Positions 17,962 through 26,271 of a DNA stretch of 64,000 nt are shown here, one piece after another. Where the stretch lies: positions 1 to 64,000 of the forward strand of contig VBFH01000027.1 in assembly GCA_005883575.1 (NCBI GenBank), written 5' to 3'. The position numbers were made by a program, and so were the translations under genes. The stretch's first letter is position 1. Each line of letters opens with the position of its first letter. The notes under the pieces are model-generated. The model saw nothing but the letters and a program-made list of their open reading frames with translations. It was not told the DNA's origin and ran no database searches. Origin of the DNA: Chloroflexota bacterium. GTDB taxonomy: Bacteria > Chloroflexota > Dormibacteria > Dormibacterales > Dormibacteraceae.

Positions 17962-18055
17962 GATTGGAAACTGTAGGCGCTTACGCGGCCGCTCGCCCCC
18001 TCCGGCGGCTCCTACGCCACGTCCCTGTGTATGGGGAGGTGAAACCCTTCCCGAT

Positions 18056-18081
18056 GAACCACCCGCGTTGCCTGGCCCGTT
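18056..18081 (+). promoter_or_regulatory. Candidate ECF-type promoter before the sigma factor gene
   Basis: GAACC at 18056-18060 and CGTT at 18078-18081 are 17 bases apart, the layout of many ECF promoters. Transcription would begin only a few bases before the GTG at 18091, giving a nearly leaderless message and autoregulation. This is a pattern match only. Confidence 0.35.
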
Positions 18082-18090
18082 ATACCTTTC

Positions 18091-18657
18091 GTGTCCGAGG
18101 CCTACCGACCCGGCTCGCGAGAGGACTTCGATCGTCTCTACCGCACCGCGTACCCGCGCGTGTTCCGCACCCTGTCGGCCATCCTCGCCGATCCCCAAGC
18201 TGCCGAGGACTGCGCCCAGGATGCTTTCGTGCAGGCGTTCCAGGCATGGAGCCGCTGGCGCCCCGACGGCCCTGCTGAAGCCTGGATCCATCGCATCGCG
18301 GTCAACCGCGCGATCTCTTACCGGCGGAGCGCCAGGTTGCGCGGCGTCGGCGAGCTGCTTCGCCGCCTCGGCCGCCCAGCCGCCGCGACCAATCCTGCCG
18401 AAGCGGCAACACGTCCCGACCTGCTGACCGCGCTGCGCGGGATCCCGCCGAAGCTGGCGGCTGCGATCGTCCTGCGCCACTACCACGGCTACACCAACCG
18501 CGAGATCGCGGCAGCGCTGGGAGTCTCGGAGCGCACGGTCGGCACGCGCCTGCGCCAGGCGGCCGAGCTGCTGCGCAAGTCGCTCGAGCCAGCCTTCTCA
18601 CTTGAAGCCGCTGAGGCGTTTCCTTCAGATCAGCAGGAGTCATATGCCAAACGCTGA
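18091..18657 (+). CDS. ECF RNA polymerase sigma factor (sigma-70 family), 188 aa
   Basis: A two-domain ECF sigma factor. Region 2 lies at about residues 10-80, with DFDRLYRTAYPRVFRTL, EDCAQDAFVQAFQAW and AWIHRIAVNRAISY. Region 4 lies at about 108-165, with the helix-turn-helix TNREIAAALGVSERTVGTRL. The start is a GTG at 18091. A gene for a one-span membrane protein overlaps its 3' end by 14 bp, the usual position of a cognate anti-sigma factor. A candidate ECF promoter directly upstream suggests autoregulation. Confidence 0.93.
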   Translation: MSEAYRPGSREDFDRLYRTAYPRVFRTLSAILADPQAAEDCAQDAFVQAFQAWSRWRPDGPAEAWIHRIAVNRAISYRRSARLRGVGELLRRLGRPAAATNPAEAATRPDLLTALRGIPPKLAAAIVLRHYHGYTNREIAAALGVSERTVGTRLRQAAELLRKSLEPAFSLEAAEAFPSDQQESYAKR

Positions 18658-19177
18658 CGACGACCAGCTCGGCCCCGAGCTCGAAGAGCGCCTGCGAGGC
18701 GAGCTAGATCGCGTCCAGCCTCGCTACTCTTCGCCCCGCTACGTCGCCGCGAGCAGACGCCCCATCATCTGGCGCGTGGCGCCGGCGGCGCTCGTGGTCG
18801 GCGTCCTAGGCATCCTCGGGCTGAGCGGCTATGTCAAAACCGGGAGCCCAAACCCGGTCGTCTGGACGGAGCGCGTCGTCACCGTGGTGCATCCGAACAC
18901 TGCGTCGCCGGCCCCCGGACGGTCGCCGGGCGAGCATGAGAGTGGTCCCGCGACGACACCCGCTCATAACCCCGAGCACAAGGCCTCTCCCGCGCCAACG
19001 GAGAAGCCGGAATCGGGGCAATCGCCGGAACCATCGGGGTCACCAGAGGCCCACGAATCGCCCGAGCCGTCGAATGATCACTCGGGCACGGGCACGGGCT
19101 CAGGCTCCAGCGATTCCGGATCGGGTTCCTCGGCCGACTCGTCCCCAACTTCTGCCACCCCGTCCGACGACGACTGA
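18644..19177 (+). CDS. Single-span membrane protein with disordered extracytoplasmic tail, possible anti-sigma factor, 177 aa
   Basis: An AGGAG ribosome site at 18635-18639 supports the ATG at 18644. The protein has a short charged cytoplasmic N-terminus of about 40 residues and one membrane helix (VAPAALVVGVLGILGLSGYV, about residues 45-64). A Pro/Ser/Glu/Gly-rich tail of about 110 residues follows, with repeats of SPEP type. No zinc-binding anti-sigma motif (HxxxCxxC) is visible. Coupling to the sigma gene makes an anti-sigma or sensor role likely, but sequence gives no direct proof. Confidence 0.7.
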   Translation: MPNADDDQLGPELEERLRGELDRVQPRYSSPRYVAASRRPIIWRVAPAALVVGVLGILGLSGYVKTGSPNPVVWTERVVTVVHPNTASPAPGRSPGEHESGPATTPAHNPEHKASPAPTEKPESGQSPEPSGSPEAHESPEPSNDHSGTGTGSGSSDSGSGSSADSSPTSATPSDDD

Positions 19178-19213
19178 CTTCCGACTCGGAGGACAGTCAG
19201 CGTTAGTAGGGGC

Positions 19214-19585
19214 ATGAAAAGACCAGTCGTGATGATCGTCGGCGCTGCAGCGGGAGCCCTTCTGGTCGCCGGGGTAGGCGCTTCCGCTCACACCGCGATC
19301 AACCTGGCGACGAGCGTGGGGACGCGTTCGGACTTGTTCGGCGACGAGGCCACAGCTGCACGTGTCCAGTCGCCAGAGCCAGAGGCAAGCCCAGAGGCCA
19401 CGCCGACGGCCGAGCCGGCTGAACGCCCGGAACCCGCGGCGACGGCTGAGCCGGCCGAGAACGAGCCTGCTGAGAACGAGAACGACAATGACAACGACGA
19501 CAACGATGCGGTCGAGCACGCCGGCTCAGGCAACCACGACGACGGTGGCGACAACGGCGGTGGCGGTGGGGGCGGCGACGACTAG
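19214..19585 (+). CDS. Exported low-complexity acidic protein, 123 aa
   Basis: The third gene of the sigma factor unit. It has an N-terminal signal or anchor (MKRPVVMIVGAAAGALLVAG). A stretch rich in Pro, Glu and Ala repeats follows, then an Asp/Asn-rich run and a Gly/Asp-rich end. No globular domain is visible. The composition suggests a surface or cell-envelope protein that could bind cations. The 3' end overlaps the convergent formate dehydrogenase gene by 4 bp. Confidence 0.65.
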   Translation: MKRPVVMIVGAAAGALLVAGVGASAHTAINLATSVGTRSDLFGDEATAARVQSPEPEASPEATPTAEPAERPEPAATAEPAENEPAENENDNDNDDNDAVEHAGSGNHDDGGDNGGGGGGGDD

Positions 19586-20457
19586 CGCTTAGCTTCCCGG
19601 CGCTGCACGAACTCAAAACCGAATCGCCCCTTGACGCACAGGTGACCCGAGGTCACGCTGTGATCAAGGGGCGACGTCACTTTTACGATCGAGTTGTCCT
19701 GGACATGCAGCTCGAGCATGCAGCCCACGCCGCAGTAGGGGCACACGGTTTCCGTCACTTTCTGACGAGACTCATCCCACGTGCCGGCGGCGCGCATTTC
19801 GTGCTCGCTCTTGAACATCAACGCTCCAGTCGGGCACACGCCGATGCAGTTGCCACAGTAGACGCAGGCCGAATCTGGAAGCGGCGTATCGAACTCGGTC
19901 GAGATATGCGCGTCGAAGCCTCGACCCACGACCCCGATGGCAAAGGTGTTCTGCGCGTCAACGCCACAAGCTTCCACGCACTTGTAGCAGAGGATGCAGC
20001 GCGAGTAGTCGCGCACGTAGAGGTCATTGTCGATCTTTACCGGCTGTGCCGCGGTCGCGACCTGATCGCCGAAGCGCGACGGTGTTGCGCCATATCGACC
20101 CATCCATGCATGGACCTGGGGCGAGCAGAGCGACATGTCGACCGACGACGCAAGCAGCTCGAGGACGAGACGGCGGCTGTGCCGGACACGATCGGAGTCG
20201 GTCTGGACCTTCATCCCGGCTTCGACCTTGCGCGAGCACGCGGGGACGAGGACGCGCGATCCCTCGACCTCGACCACGCAGACCCTGCACACGTTGACAG
20301 GCGTCAGGTTGTCCAGCTGGCACAGGGTTGGTGTGTCGATCTGCATCCGGCGGCACGCGTCGAGGATGGTCGAACCTTCGGCGACCTCGAATTCGCGGCC
20401 GTCGATCGTCAGCTTGACTAGGCGTCGTGGCAGGCCGACGAAAACCGCCTCAGACAT
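19582..20457 (-). CDS. Split formate dehydrogenase iron-sulfur subunit (N-terminal domains of FdhA), 291 aa
   Basis: In order it carries a [2Fe-2S] plant-type ferredoxin domain (CQLDNLTPVNVCRVCVVE, with a fourth Cys in VPACSRKV) and two [4Fe-4S] sites (CILCYKCVEACGV and CVYCGNCIGVCPTGA). It ends with the CPYCGVGC plus GHLCVKGR motif, the [4Fe-4S] domain that normally begins the molybdopterin catalytic part of FdhA. The protein stops shortly after it, so the domain that usually continues into the Mo-binding region is severed here. The NADH-dehydrogenase-type His/Cys cluster is not conserved. The ATG at 20457 overlaps the stop of the flavoprotein gene by 8 bp. Electrons should pass from the catalytic subunit through this protein to the NAD-binding subunit. 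Confidence 0.85.
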   Translation of the reverse strand: MSEAVFVGLPRRLVKLTIDGREFEVAEGSTILDACRRMQIDTPTLCQLDNLTPVNVCRVCVVEVEGSRVLVPACSRKVEAGMKVQTDSDRVRHSRRLVLELLASSVDMSLCSPQVHAWMGRYGATPSRFGDQVATAAQPVKIDNDLYVRDYSRCILCYKCVEACGVDAQNTFAIGVVGRGFDAHISTEFDTPLPDSACVYCGNCIGVCPTGALMFKSEHEMRAAGTWDESRQKVTETVCPYCGVGCMLELHVQDNSIVKVTSPLDHSVTSGHLCVKGRFGFEFVQRREAKR

Positions 20458-22228
20458 TGAGCACCTTCAGCTGCGTCAGGCCTGACGCGATCGCATTGGC
20501 CGCCGTCTGGCCGAGACCGCAGATCGACGCATCTCGCATCGCCTGTGCGATGTCGCTCAGCAGCAGAACATCGGAGCGACCGTCGCCGTCGCGTCCACCC
20601 AACATCCGCTCGAGGATCTCCTCCTGGCGCTTGGTGCCGACGCGGCAAGGCACGCATTGGCCGCACGATTCGTCGCGGAAGAAGCGGGCGATGCGAAGCA
20701 GAACCTGCTTCATGTCCGCGGTGTCGTCGAAGACGAGGACCGCACCGGAGCCGAGCGTAGCACCGATGGCGCGCGTCCCCTCGAAGCTCAGCGGGACGTC
20801 GATCTGGTCCGGAGTGAGAAAGGATCCGGCCGCCCCACCAAGAAGGACCGCCTGGACTTTGCGCGCCCCGGCCGTGTCGAGCAGCGCGCGCAGAGGAGTC
20901 CCCATCGCGACTTCGTAGATCCCCGGGCGCGTGACATGTCCCGACGCGCAGAAAAGGCGCGTCCCCGTGGAGTCCTTTGTCCCTGTCGCCGCGAATGACG
21001 CGCCTCCTTCGACAACGATGTCGACCACGTTCAGAAGCGTCTCGACGTTGTTGACCAGCGTCGGCTTGCCGAAGAGGCCCACATCGACCGGAAAAGGCGG
21101 CTTGTTGCGCGGCTCTCCCCTCTTCCCTTCGATCGAGTTGAAGAGAGCCGTTTCCTCGCCGCAGATGTAAGCGCCCGCCCCGCGCCGCACCTCGATCTCC
21201 AACTTGAGGATTCCTTGCGCGCGGGCCTGGGCAATGGCGTTCTCGATCCGCCTTCGCGCGAGCGGATACTCGGTGCGGACGTAGAGGAACCCCTTCTCGC
21301 AGCCGGTCGCAAGCGCGGCGATGGCCATCCCTTCGACGATCGCGAAGGGATCGTTCTCCATCAAGACGCGATCCTTGAACGTGCCCGGCTCCGACTCGTC
21401 GGCGTTGCACACGAGGTAGTGGGGACGGGCCGCCGCCTTCGCCACCGACTCCCACTTGCGGCCGGTTGGAAACGCGGCTCCGCCCCTGCCCAGCAGTCGG
21501 GATTCGGTGATCTCGCGGATGACCGCATCCGATCCGATCACCTCAGCGCGACCAAGGGCGGTGAAGCCGCCATGCAGGCGGTAGCTTTCGAGGCTCTCGG
21601 GGTCGACCGCGCCGATCCGGCGCAGCAGCTTCGGCTGGGCCTGCCGAGGCATCGAGTACGTCGCCGGCTCGGGCCAGGCGCCTCCGCCGAGGATCGACTC
21701 CGCCTGTGCCAGCGTGAACGGCGCGATCTGTCGGTCTTTGTGCTGCATGCCGGCTCGCTCGACAAGCGCCGCGGGCGCGCGGTCGCACAGGCCGAGACAG
21801 GGGCTGCGGTGCCACACCACCCCCGACGGCCCATGTGCGTTTTCGAGTGCCGCGCACAGCTCTTCCGCACCGGAGCATTTGCAAGCGATGTCGTCACAAA
21901 CGTGAAGCGACAGAGCGCCGCGCGGCTGGAGCCCGAAGCGGGCGTAGAAGCTGACCACTCCGTACGCCTCGGCCGGCGGGATGGACAGCCGCCTGCACGC
22001 ATACTCGAGCGCGCCGCGGCTCACCCAGCCGGAGCGGTCCTGGATCGCGTGGAGCACGGGCAGAAGAAGGTGGCGCCGCGACCGCGTCGCGCGCCCGCCA
22101 TACGCGAGGTGGTCGTCAGACGCGCGCCGCTCGCCCCCCTCCCAAAGCGACTCCGGCTCGCCAAGCAGACCGTCGACCGCCGCCATCTCCTCGGCGGTCG
22201 CGGGCCCCCCTGTGGTGCGTATGTCCAA
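20450..22228 (-). CDS. NuoE-NuoF fusion, NAD-binding flavoprotein subunit of formate dehydrogenase, 592 aa
   Basis: The N-terminal 170 residues are a NuoE-like thioredoxin-fold [2Fe-2S] domain with the cysteines in HVCDDIACKCSG and CLGLCDRAP. The rest is NuoF-like: GRGGAAFPTGRKW binds NADH, YLVCNADESEPGTFKDR and GAGAYICGEETAL bind FMN, and ESCGQCVPCRVGT plus a later Cys bind a [4Fe-4S] cluster. It reduces NAD(P)+ with electrons from formate. The TTG start at 22228 follows the catalytic subunit stop directly with no spacer, and its stop overlaps the iron-sulfur subunit gene. Confidence 0.9.
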   Translation of the reverse strand: MDIRTTGGPATAEEMAAVDGLLGEPESLWEGGERRASDDHLAYGGRATRSRRHLLLPVLHAIQDRSGWVSRGALEYACRRLSIPPAEAYGVVSFYARFGLQPRGALSLHVCDDIACKCSGAEELCAALENAHGPSGVVWHRSPCLGLCDRAPAALVERAGMQHKDRQIAPFTLAQAESILGGGAWPEPATYSMPRQAQPKLLRRIGAVDPESLESYRLHGGFTALGRAEVIGSDAVIREITESRLLGRGGAAFPTGRKWESVAKAAARPHYLVCNADESEPGTFKDRVLMENDPFAIVEGMAIAALATGCEKGFLYVRTEYPLARRRIENAIAQARAQGILKLEIEVRRGAGAYICGEETALFNSIEGKRGEPRNKPPFPVDVGLFGKPTLVNNVETLLNVVDIVVEGGASFAATGTKDSTGTRLFCASGHVTRPGIYEVAMGTPLRALLDTAGARKVQAVLLGGAAGSFLTPDQIDVPLSFEGTRAIGATLGSGAVLVFDDTADMKQVLLRIARFFRDESCGQCVPCRVGTKRQEEILERMLGGRDGDGRSDVLLLSDIAQAMRDASICGLGQTAANAIASGLTQLKVLNV

Positions 22229-24139
22229 CTAAGAGGCGGGGACCTGAGCGGGGATCTTGTCAATCCGGATCGCGCTTGCCTTGAACTCGGCCGTGCCGGA
22301 CTTTGGGTCCGTGGCGTCAATGGTCAGGATGTTTGTCGAGACCTGGTCGGGAAAGTGAAGCGTCATGAACGCGAGACCAGGTCGCAGGGTGGGCTCGATT
22401 CGCACGTTCACATCCACGGAGCCGCGGCGCGAGCTGACGCGGACGCACTCGCCGTCCTCCACACCGATGCGCTGACCATCCTCGGGGGAGATGAGCAGCG
22501 CCTCGCCCTTGCGGAGCGGCGACGTGTACTCGTTGGTCTGAACACCCGTGTTGAAGGAGTCGAGCCTGCGACCGGTGGTCAGTCGGATCGGAAACTCTTC
22601 GCTCAGGCGATCGACAGGCGGATCGTGCTCCACGGCGTGGAACGGAGCGCGGGGGCCCTCGACGGGATGCTTCCAGAGCCGAGCGTGCAGGAACTGCGTG
22701 CCCCGATGCGATTCGTCCGGACAGGGCCACTGGATCCCACCGAGCTCCTCGAGCCGGCGATACGCCATACCCGCATGCATCGGGGACAGGCTGCGGCACT
22801 CATCCCAGACTTGCTCGGCGGTCGGATGGCCCCAGTCTGAGCCGAGACGGCGAGCGAGTTCGCAGATGATGTCGATGTCGTCCCTCGCGCCCGCGGGCGG
22901 CTCGAGCGCGCGACGGACGCGCTGGACGCGCCGCTCGCTGTTGGTCACCGTGCCTTCCGACTCCGCCCAACCGGCAGCCGCCGGCAGCACGACGTGCGCC
23001 ATCTGCGCGGTGTGGGTGAGGAAGATGTCCTGCACCACCAGGTGATCGAGGCCGCTCAAAAGACGGACAGCGCGACCCTGGTCCGCCTCGCTGCGCGCCG
23101 GGTTCTCGCCGACGATGTAGAGCGAGCTGAGGTCGCCGCGATCCATCGCCTCGAACATCTCGCTCAGATGCCACCCCTTCCTGCCTGGAAAGGTCGCGCC
23201 ACCCCAGGCGCGCGCGAACTTGTCGTGGATCTCCGGGTCTTCGAGGTCTTGGAAACCGGGCAGGCGCGCCGGAATCGCGCCCATGTCGCCGCCGCCCTGG
23301 ACGTTGTTCTGCCCGCGCAGCGGATTGAGCCCGCTCCCATACCTGCCGACTTTGCCGGTGAGCAGACCCAGGTTGATCAGCGCGAGCACGTTGTCGGTTG
23401 CGTTGTGGTGCTCGGTGATGCCTAGCGTCCAGCAGATCATTCCCTTCTCGGCCCGCGCATACGCGAGCGCGACCTCTTTGATCGCCGCGGCCGGCACGCC
23501 GGTCTCCGCCTCGGCACGTTCGAGCGTGTACGCCTCGACGCAGCGCGCGAACTCCTCGTAACCGGTGGTCGCCCGCGAGATGAACTCCGTGTGCGCAAGC
23601 CCGGCGTGGATGATCTCGCGCGCCATCGCGTTGGCGAGCGCGATGTCGCTCCCCACATCGATGCCGAGCCATATGTCGGCCCACTCGGCCGAGCTTGTGC
23701 GCCGGGGATCGACCGCGATGAGCTTCGCTCCGCCGCGCACCCCGCGCAGGAGGTGGTGGAAGAAGATCGGGTGAGTCTCCCGCGCGTTGGAGCCCCACAA
23801 GATGATCAGGTCCGTTTCCTCAGCCTCCTGGTAGGAAGACGTCCCTCCCCCGGCTCCGAACACTGTCGCCAGACCGGCGACGCTCGGCGCGTGTCAAGTC
23901 CGGTTGCAGCTGTCGATGTTGTTGCTGTGCATGACCGCACGAGTGAACTTCTGCGCCATGAAGTTCATCTCGTTGGTCGTCTTCGAGCAGCTGAACATGC
24001 CGAATGCATGCGGTCCTTGCCGGCGGGCCGCCTCGAATCCCGCGGCGGCCCTCGTCAGGGCCTCTTCCCAGGACGCGGGGCGCAGGTCTCCGCCCTCCCT
24101 GACCAGCGGCTCGGACAGACGGCGAAGCCCGTCGTGCAT
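22229..24139 (-). CDS. fdhA: Selenocysteine-containing formate dehydrogenase catalytic subunit (molybdopterin oxidoreductase), 636 aa with Sec82
   Basis: The frame runs from the ATG at 24139 through an in-frame TGA at 23894-23896 to a TAG at 22229. The TGA lies in DSCNRT-Sec-HAPSVAGL, the position of the active-site selenocysteine followed by His in formate dehydrogenases, so it should be read as Sec at codon 82. A hairpin with a GGUCU loop follows. Further motifs are WGSNARETHP, NPLRGQNNVQGGGDMG, and a C-terminal dinucleotide-binding domain with FPIRLTTGRRL and SSRRGSVDV. The usual N-terminal [4Fe-4S] domain is missing and is encoded by the separate gene at 19582-20457. The enzyme oxidises formate to CO2 or the reverse, and requires a selenocysteine system elsewhere in the genome. 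Confidence 0.9.
23865..23881 (-). promoter_or_regulatory. Bacterial SECIS hairpin after the Sec codon
   Basis: In the mRNA sense, GTCGCC, the loop GGTCT, and GGCGAC form a perfect 6 bp stem starting 12 bases after the UGA. The GGUCU apical loop is known to be required for SelB binding in Escherichia coli fdhF, and the 18-base distance from UGA to loop also fits. Flanking CCGA/TCGG can extend the stem. Confidence 0.85.
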
Positions 24140-24161
24140 GGCACCACTATATGTATCGCGC

Positions 24162-25352
24162 CTACGACTTGTGGGCGGCGACGAACTCCTTGATCCGCCC
24201 CAGGCCGAGCTTCAGCTCGTCCTCCGACTGCGTGTAGGCGAGGCGGATGAATCCCTTGCCCGCGAGGCCGAACGCCGTCCCGGGCAGAACCGCGACGCCG
24301 GCTTCGTTGAGCAAGCGGCTTGCCAGCTCGTGCTCGTCGAATCCCGTGCCCTCGATGTTCGGGAACACGTAGAAGGAACCCTGCGGGCGCGCGCAGCGGA
24401 TGCCTGGAATCTCGTTCATGCCGTCGACCACCAGGTCGCGCCGGCGCTCGAAGACCTTGACCATCCGGCGCACCGCGTGCTCCGATTCCGGAGACCCCAG
24501 CGCCTCGATGGCCGCGATCTGCGTGAACGCCGCGGCGCACGACGACGAGTTGATCATCAACGTGTCGAGCTTGGCGGCCAGCGCGCGCGGAGCGACCGCG
24601 TAACCAAGGCGCCACCCAGTCATCGCGTAGGACTTCGACAGCCCATCCATCAAGACCGTGCGCTCGCGCATGCCGGGCCTGGACAACGGCGAGACGTGGT
24701 GAAACCCGTACACGAGCTGGCTGTAGATCTCGTCCGACACGACCAGGAGGTCGTGCTTGTGCGCGAGTTCGCATACGAATTCGATGTCCTCGGCGGTGAG
24801 CACGCCGCCGGTCGGGTTTTGCGGAGTGTTGATGATGAGCATCCGCGTCTTCGGAGTGACCAAGGAGGCCAGCTCGTCGAGGTCCATACGGAATCCGGAT
24901 TCCTCGCGCAGAGTGACCATCTTCGGCACCGCGCCGATGAAGCTCACCTGCGACGCATAGGCGGGATAGCCGGGGTCGGGCAGGATCACCTCATCGCCAG
25001 GCTCGACGCAGGCGAGCAGCGTGAACAGCAAGACGTTCTTCGAACCGGGAACGAGCACGACGTCGGCCGGGTCGACCTCGGTGGAAAGCATCCGGCTCAC
25101 GAAACTTGCGACTGCTTCACGCGCTTCGAAGATCCCGCTCGCCGGTGTGTAGTGCGTGTAGCCATTCTGCATCGCACCGATCGCCGCTTCGACGATGTTG
25201 TCCGGCGTCGCGAAGTCGGGCTCGCCGATCTCGAGGTGGACGATGCGCTTGCCCTCGGCCTCGAGGTTGCGCGCGCGGGCGAGCACCTCGAACGCCCCTT
25301 CCGTGCCGAGACGTGACATGCGTTCGGCAAAACGAACCGCGGTGCTGCTCAT
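24162..25352 (-). CDS. Class I/II pyridoxal-phosphate aminotransferase (aspartate aminotransferase-like), 396 aa
   Basis: A fold-type I aminotransferase of the AspB/LL-DAP class. N-terminal residues EIGEPDFATPDNI, the NPTGG motif, the PLP-binding Asp/Tyr in VVSDEIYSQLVY and the Schiff-base lysine in DGLSKSYAMTGWRLG are visible, as is the substrate Arg near the end (FIRLAYT). It probably moves amino groups between glutamate and an oxo acid. The exact substrate (oxaloacetate, phenylpyruvate, prephenate) is open. The ATG at 25352 is preferred over the longer frame, which would overlap the SDR gene. It lies 22 bp upstream of the formate dehydrogenase start. Confidence 0.9.
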   Translation of the reverse strand: MSSTAVRFAERMSRLGTEGAFEVLARARNLEAEGKRIVHLEIGEPDFATPDNIVEAAIGAMQNGYTHYTPASGIFEAREAVASFVSRMLSTEVDPADVVLVPGSKNVLLFTLLACVEPGDEVILPDPGYPAYASQVSFIGAVPKMVTLREESGFRMDLDELASLVTPKTRMLIINTPQNPTGGVLTAEDIEFVCELAHKHDLLVVSDEIYSQLVYGFHHVSPLSRPGMRERTVLMDGLSKSYAMTGWRLGYAVAPRALAAKLDTLMINSSSCAAAFTQIAAIEALGSPESEHAVRRMVKVFERRRDLVVDGMNEIPGIRCARPQGSFYVFPNIEGTGFDEHELASRLLNEAGVAVLPGTAFGLAGKGFIRLAYTQSEDELKLGLGRIKEFVAAHKS

Positions 25353-25371
25353 CTCAACCGAATCGTAGTTG

Positions 25372-26136
25372 CTAGTGAACGCCGATGAGGGAGCCGCCGT
25401 CGACGCCAAGTGTCTGGCCCGTTATATACGCGGCCTGGCTCGAGCAAAGGAACGCGCAGGCCGCCGCAAACTCGATAGGTTCGCCCAGTCGCTTCATCGG
25501 CGCAGCCTCGGCCGCCTGCTTGATCTGCTCTTCTGGATCGACGCCTCGCGACCGGGCGATTTCCCGCAACCGGTCGGTGAGGATCGCGTCAGGGGCAAGG
25601 CAGTTGACCGTGATGCTGTCCGGCGCCAGCTCGCGCGCGAGGGTCTTGGCCAGGCCGGTCACGCCGGCACGAAGAGCGTTGGAGATGACGATGTTCGGAA
25701 TCGGCTGGCGGACTGAGATCGACGTGATAAAGACGATGCGCCCATGGTCCGACTGCTTCAGCTGTGGCAGGGCCGCCTTCACCAGACGGACCGCACTCAT
25801 TAGCGTCAACTGGAACCCCGCCTCCCATGCGGCGATCGTGGTGCTCTGAAAAGTCCCGGGCGGCGGGCCTCCGGCGTTGGCGACCAGGATGTCGAGCCCA
25901 TCAAGAGTCCTGGCCGCGGTCTCGACCAGCTTCTCCGGGTCGCCTTCCCTGGACATGTCGGCGGCGAAGGAACCCGCAGCTCGGATTTCATGAGCGGTCA
26001 TTTGGATCGCTTTCGGATCGCGCGAGGAGATGAAGACCCGTGCGCCTTCGTCGGCCAACGTTTCGGCGCACGCCCGGCCGAGACCCTTGCTCGCGGCTGT
26101 CACTAGCGCGCGGCGCCCGCTCAGGCCGAGATCCAT
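25372..26136 (-). CDS. SDR family protein lacking the catalytic YxxxK, 254 aa
   Basis: A Rossmann-fold short-chain dehydrogenase/reductase resembling FabG, with TAASKGLGRA for cofactor binding, VANAGGPPPG and the active-site Ser region FITSISV. Where a catalytic Tyr and Lys four residues apart should stand, the sequence reads NIVISNALRAGVTGLAK, so both are absent. The same substitution occurs in a recognised SDR subgroup of unknown function. The C-terminal GQTLGVDGG is normal. The start ATG at 26136 is clear. It probably shares an operon with the aminotransferase. Confidence 0.85.
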   Translation of the reverse strand: MDLGLSGRRALVTAASKGLGRACAETLADEGARVFISSRDPKAIQMTAHEIRAAGSFAADMSREGDPEKLVETAARTLDGLDILVANAGGPPPGTFQSTTIAAWEAGFQLTLMSAVRLVKAALPQLKQSDHGRIVFITSISVRQPIPNIVISNALRAGVTGLAKTLARELAPDSITVNCLAPDAILTDRLREIARSRGVDPEEQIKQAAEAAPMKRLGEPIEFAAACAFLCSSQAAYITGQTLGVDGGSLIGVH

Positions 26137-26271
26137 CTACGCCATTCTCGCGCTGCTTTGGGGCCCGGGTTTGCCCGGCGGCGACGTCAACCGAAAACTC
26201 CTATTGCCATCCGCTCGAAACGAGAGTATTCAGGTCCTCATCCCAGAGTCCGGCTGTATCGAGGTGGGGAC
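26137..26271 (+). other. 135 bp upstream of the repeat protein gene
   Basis: This spacer between two divergently read genes holds two small perfect hairpins: CCGGG-TTTG-CCCGG at 26165-26178 and CTCG-AAA-CGAG at 26214-26224. GAGGTGGGG at 26261-26269 is a probable ribosome site for the ATG at 26272. I see no convincing -35/-10 pair. Confidence 0.4.

Noticed and set aside
17416-18486. Extended N-terminus of the HhH-GPD protein
   Set aside because: It would run under the divergent sigma factor gene and has no domain similarity.
22229-24139. Initially read as a frameshifted or truncated formate dehydrogenase
   Set aside because: Both halves are in the same frame, and the stop is at the Sec position with a SECIS hairpin, so a selenoprotein is the better explanation.
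23904-25316. A 470-codon plus-strand frame over the aminotransferase gene
   Set aside because: Antisense to a clear aminotransferase; composition is typical of shadows in GC-rich DNA.
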